A DNA stretch of 8,416 bases from GCA-003244245 sp036494005 (GTDB taxonomy: Bacteria > Actinomycetota > Actinomycetes > Mycobacteriales > Pseudonocardiaceae): the NCBI GenBank assembly GCA_036494005.1, contig DASXOV010000190.1, positions 1-8,416 of the forward strand, written 5' to 3'. A program made the translations under genes and the position numbers. The notes below the pieces were generated by a model. That model was not told where the DNA came from. It was given only the letters and a program-made list of their open reading frames with translations, and did no database searches. The stretch's first letter is position 1. Each line of letters opens with the position of its first letter. This document shows, in pieces, positions 7,380 through 8,416 of this stretch.

Positions 7380-7689
7380 GGGAGTCCTCCTTGGACGGTG
7401 ACTGCCGTGCAGCCTGTCCCTGCGGCTCTCGCCCCGAAAGGGCGGCAACCACCGCGCACGCGGCCAGCAAATCCGCCAACGATCCCAACGTCGCTGCGAC
7501 GTCTTCGCCCGTCTCACCGTCCGCGTCCGCCCCACGCAGGTCGGTCCAGGCGGCCGGGACCAACGACTTGCTGCCATCGGGCAGCACTAGCAACAGCTCC
7601 AGTCGACCATGCCGACGCATCTGACCTAGTACCCGCAACGCCAGGCCCTCCAGCGGATGACGCCGGCGCGTGATCACCACCGACGTCAC
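7219..7689 (-). CDS. Element gene B: DUF5372-like protein
   Basis: 156-aa open frame from a GTG at 7689, with GGAGG close upstream. Residues 1-55 look well conserved in style: HPLEGLALRVLGQMRRHGRL, LELLLVLPDGSKSLVPAAWTDL, a short beta-rich module that I recall being annotated DUF5372 next to actinobacterial recombinases; function unknown. Residues 56-100 (LGSLADLLAACAVVAALS) are helical. From about residue 103 the sequence turns into Ala/Gly/Ser/Arg low complexity, exactly where gene C starts in another phase, so the tail may be read-through coding or the result of a lost stop. Its stop overlaps the recombinase start as ATGA. Family name is from memory and moderately sure only. Confidence 0.6.
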   Translation of the reverse strand: MTSVVITRRRHPLEGLALRVLGQMRRHGRLELLLVLPDGSKSLVPAAWTDLRGADADGETGEDVAATLGSLADLLAACAVVAALSGREPQGQAARQSPSKEDSRAACAAESAAGPGSGATPRSSRPASPAAGRSGDHAAGPADRPSGHVGGQGGGR

Positions 7690-8111
7690 CGCCCCTCCAC
7701 CCCGCCCACACCGACGGCACCTTCACCGCGGCCGTTCGCGCGCAACACCGCCGCGACGATCAAGCCAATGTTGGCCTCATCCAGCCCCGTGACAACCTCA
7801 CCCAGATCGACCCCGACCCCCTCGGCCAGGCTCGCGGCGATCCGCAACACCTGCGCCTCACTGTCCGAGCATGGCAACCGACCCGCGTCCAGCGCCCTCG
7901 TCGCCGCCCGCCACCGCACCCAAGCCAGCACCCTCCCACCGGCCAGATCGCCCGCGGTGCCTACGAACCGGTCCACGAAATCAATACGACGCAACCACAC
8001 CGCATGAGCGATCAGCAGCTCAACGGCCGCCACAGCGCACGACAAACCCTTCGCATGCGCCCGCAACCCCCCGGCGAGGTCCTCGATACGGGTAGTGAGT
8101 CGGGGATTCCT
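7686..8111 (-). CDS. Element gene A: unknown protein, start codon missing in integrated form
   Basis: First gene of the element operon, running from the element edge to a stop at 7686 that overlaps the gene B start (GTGA). The credible protein begins near LTTRIEDLAGGLRAHAKGL and continues CAVAAVELLIAHAVWLRR, IDFVDRFVG, RWRAATRALDAG, SDSEAQVLRIAASLAEG, VDLGEVVTGLDEANIGLIVAAVLRA. It is mostly helical, has no signal peptide and matches no domain I recognise. No ATG or GTG precedes it within the element: the codon before TTR is CTC, and the frame stays open into the antisense of the flanking RT. When the two element ends are joined at TT, a GTG/ATG with AAGGAG comes into frame nine codons upstream, giving about 146 aa. 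In the integrated state expression would need a start in flanking DNA. Confidence 0.6.
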   Translation of the reverse strand, partial: RNPRLTTRIEDLAGGLRAHAKGLSCAVAAVELLIAHAVWLRRIDFVDRFVGTAGDLAGGRVLAWVRWRAATRALDAGRLPCSDSEAQVLRIAASLAEGVGVDLGEVVTGLDEANIGLIVAAVLRANGRGEGAVGVGGVEGR

Positions 8112-8131
8112 TCGACACGATCGACCACAAC
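8092..8131. other. Right attachment junction (core TT at 8111-8112)
   Basis: The element ends at GGGGATTCC (8102-8110), followed by the TT core and then RT codons for (Phe)-Asp-Thr-Ile-Asp. The core and codon phase match those at the left junction. Confidence 0.6.
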
Positions 8132-8248
8132 TTCCTCCTCGACAGGATCGGAACATTCCCCGCCAGGGAACAGATCCGCGGCTGGCTAAAAGCAGGAGTG
8201 GTCGACCGAGGCCGGTACGCACCCACCGAAGAGGGAACCCCTCAAGGG
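8111..8248 (+). pseudogene. Internal fragment of a second group II intron reverse transcriptase
   Basis: 46 codons of RT with no start or end of their own: FDTIDHNFLLDRIG, TFPAREQIRGWLKAGVVD, RGRYAPTEEGTPQG. It runs from motif A (Phe-Asp after the catalytic Asp) to the GTPQG motif of RT block 4. The FPAR...WLKAGVV...TPTEEGTPQGG pattern is typical of one actinobacterial intron lineage, whereas the fragment left of the element (RFHALWDKV, RRVHIPKPG type) normally continues differently after DIKACFD. So this seems to be a piece of another intron. Upstream, the frame hits TGA at 8096; downstream it leaves RT sequence after Gly at 8248 and stops at 8357-8359. Confidence 0.8.
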
Positions 8249-8251
8249 TCC

Positions 8252-8362
8252 TTATGCGCAGCTGCGCATAACGAGCCCTATGAGCAGCGCTGGGTTATGT
8301 GCAGTGCGCGGTGCTTGTCGCTGGTGGGGGCGGTGGTGGCGGTCGGAGGCTGCGCATAACCC
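8252..8362. repeat. Palindrome and inverted CTGCGCATAAC repeats, probable end of another mobile element
   Basis: TTATGCGCAGCTGCGCATAA (8252-8271) is a perfect 20-bp palindrome. Its right half with one extra base, CTGCGCATAAC (8262-8272), recurs exactly at 8350-8360 in direct orientation and at 8294-8304 in inverted orientation with one mismatch (GTTATGTGCAG). The latter two extend to GGGTTATGTGCAG and CTGCGCATAACCC, a 13-bp inverted repeat with 12 matches and a 45-base spacer. The block starts three bases after the RT sequence is lost. Such clustered half-sites are typical of recombinase binding at element ends; the element itself would lie to the right of the window. Confidence 0.65.
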
Positions 8363-8416
8363 GGGCGGACTCTGATCACGCGGCTCGGCATGGTGCCGGG
8401 CCTTCGTGATTGGAGG
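8363..8416. other. Window end, nothing recognised
   Basis: GC-rich sequence after the repeat block, ending in TTGGAGG at 8410-8416, which could be a ribosome binding site for a gene just outside the window. No coding frame can be judged in 54 bases. Confidence 0.2.

Larger units (their letters stand above)
4965..8112. mobile_element. Serine-recombinase integrative element inserted in RT motif A
   Basis: About 3,146 bp bounded by a TT shared between both junctions (4965-4966 and 8111-8112). The left flank reads RT residues up to DIKAC plus TT; the right flank starts TTCGAC, giving Phe-Asp of the same motif in a second RT. All four element genes lie on the minus strand, opposite to the RT fragments, and overlap by 4 or more bases. 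The ends, when joined, form an imperfect inverted repeat around TT (12 of 19 positions), in line with an attP of a large serine recombinase. No longer target duplication is seen, which fits a serine recombinase rather than a DDE transposase. The boundaries are inferred from these two signals. Confidence 0.72.

Noticed and set aside
8100..8222. ATG-started extension of gene A to 8222
   Set aside because: That segment is the antisense of the RT fragment, outside the inferred element edge, and has no good ribosome binding site. It is not native to gene A.
8252..8362. CRISPR array
   Set aside because: The repeats are only 11-13 bp, in mixed orientation and unevenly spaced, with no spacers of constant length.
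1..8416. tRNA or rRNA genes
   Set aside because: I saw no tRNA-like cloverleaf with a conserved GTTCGA loop and no rRNA-like conserved stretch on either strand.

Overview
The window comes from a high-GC actinobacterium. The evidence is the strongly GC-biased codon use, the GGAGG-type ribosome binding sites with frequent GTG starts, and an anchored secreted protein ending in a motif (YIGVNWPHHIFVN) that I associate with actinomycetes. The genus cannot be told. It is an accessory region: two intact cargo genes sit among at least five mobile-element remnants or insertions.

Layout. Positions 1-987 (minus) hold an IS701-type DDE transposase, cut by the window edge and frameshifted near 145-150. 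1177-2070 (plus) encodes a membrane-anchored exported protein with a DUF5666-like middle and a PepSY-like C-terminus. It converges on 2132-3475 (minus), a secreted toxin-like protein that joins a CdtB/DNase I-fold nuclease to a ricin-type beta-trefoil lectin in one chain. 3476-3849 is noncoding as far as I can see, with two hairpins. 3850-4964 is the 5' part of a group II intron: about 557 nt of structured RNA followed by the first 186 codons of its reverse transcriptase (RT).

The RT stops at its motif A because a 3.15-kb element (about 4965-8112) is inserted there. The element carries four genes, all on the minus strand and coupled by short overlaps: an unknown protein (A), a DUF5372-like protein (B), a 54-aa protein (C) and a large serine recombinase of about 738 aa (D, with a one-base frameshift). 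On the far side, 8111-8248 is a piece of a second RT that appears to belong to a different group II intron lineage. This piece is cut off again at 8249 by a block of palindromic and inverted CTGCGCATAAC repeats (8252-8362) that looks like the end of yet another element.

The most interesting feature is the serine-recombinase element. The two junctions share a TT inside the Phe codon of the RT motif DIKxCF-D. Joining the element's ends at that TT, as in an excised circle, gives an imperfect 19-bp inverted repeat around the core (12 of 19 matches), as expected of an attP. It also places an orphan AAGGAG ribosome binding site and GTG/ATG start, lying just after the recombinase stop, exactly in frame with gene A, which has no proper start in the integrated state. 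The circle would then be a closed ring of four translationally linked genes, with the leader gene rebuilt only by excision. The differing RT halves suggest the element targets the conserved catalytic motif of group II intron RTs and that two insertions have since recombined. These last points are inference and need the comparisons named in the findings.
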